Shown in pieces: positions 63,904 to 64,000 of a stretch of DNA of 64,000 nt; the stretch's first letter is position 1; every line of letters starts with the position of its first letter. The DNA is from Sympetrum striolatum. Its lineage: Eukaryota > Arthropoda > Insecta > Odonata > Libellulidae. The notes beneath the pieces were generated by a model. It made no database searches. It was not told where the DNA came from and worked only from the letters and a program-made list of their open reading frames with translations. The translations under genes and the position numbers were made by a program. Where the stretch lies: NCBI GenBank assembly GCA_947579665.1, contig OX388343.1, forward strand, positions 87,400,254 to 87,464,253, read 5' to 3'.

Positions 63904-64000
63904 GCATTAATAAATCCTATAATAAAATACATCTAAAACTCGGTTAATGTATGACGTTTATCTTTATATGTATTTAATAATGTAGGATATCAATGTATTC
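63904..64000 (+). repeat. Start of a third tandem unit, cut by the window end
   Basis: From GCATTAATAAATCCT on, the 97 bases match the starts of units 1 and 2 (closest to 57597). The array therefore has at least one more partial unit. Confidence 0.93.

Overview
The window is animal nuclear DNA, most likely from an insect. It has intron-split genes, GT-AG introns, AT-rich spacers, chitin-binding cuticle proteins of the Rebers-Riddiford RR-2 class, TATA boxes paired with arthropod TCAGT-type initiators, and many degraded transposons (pogo, hAT, Penelope). I cannot name the species.

Left part (1-22 kb). A complete Wee1 kinase gene lies on the minus strand: seven coding exons whose phases all match, 590 aa. 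Its last intron holds a nested insertion, a pogo-like element (1506-4473, TA target site) containing a hAT element (2627-4286, 8-bp target duplication). Next comes a short unrecognised minus-strand reading frame (13574-13786). Then comes a second complete minus-strand gene: four exons, 939 aa, with signal peptide, kelch-like ectodomain, acidic linker, one membrane segment and a short tail. Its first exon sits in a GC-rich promoter-like patch near 21.6 kb.

Middle part (22-47.8 kb). I find no secure gene here. The region holds a tRNA-like element, a Penelope remnant with inverted terminal repeats and candidate hammerhead ribozymes (26056-26939), and an internally deleted pogo/Tigger-like element (27.5-28.7 kb). 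It also holds C-rich and G-rich minisatellites (31.3-31.9 and 46.0-46.5 kb), a hAT-type MITE (35.5 kb), a satellite of about 250-bp units (41.75-43.94 kb) and a hAT end (47.5 kb).

Right part (47.8-64 kb). This is a cuticle protein cluster. One RR-2 gene (CPR1 type, 139 aa) is on the minus strand at 47.9-48.4 kb. A 6.3-kb unit follows, repeated in tandem at 51292-57596 and 57597-63903, with a third copy starting at 63904 and running off the window. Each unit holds one CPR1 (+) and one glycine/tyrosine-rich CPR2 (-, 177 aa) pointing at each other. All CPR genes share the plan of a five-codon first exon, a signal-peptide exon and an RR-2 exon, with TATA boxes and initiators. The inverted CPR1 copy matches the others almost base for base through exons and introns, but its flanks have diverged, which suggests gene conversion. 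An older, scrambled fragment of the unit lies just before the array (about 50.92-51.29 kb).

The secreted cuticle proteins would work together in binding chitin in the exoskeleton. Wee1 (cell-cycle brake) and the kelch membrane protein are separate single-copy-looking genes.
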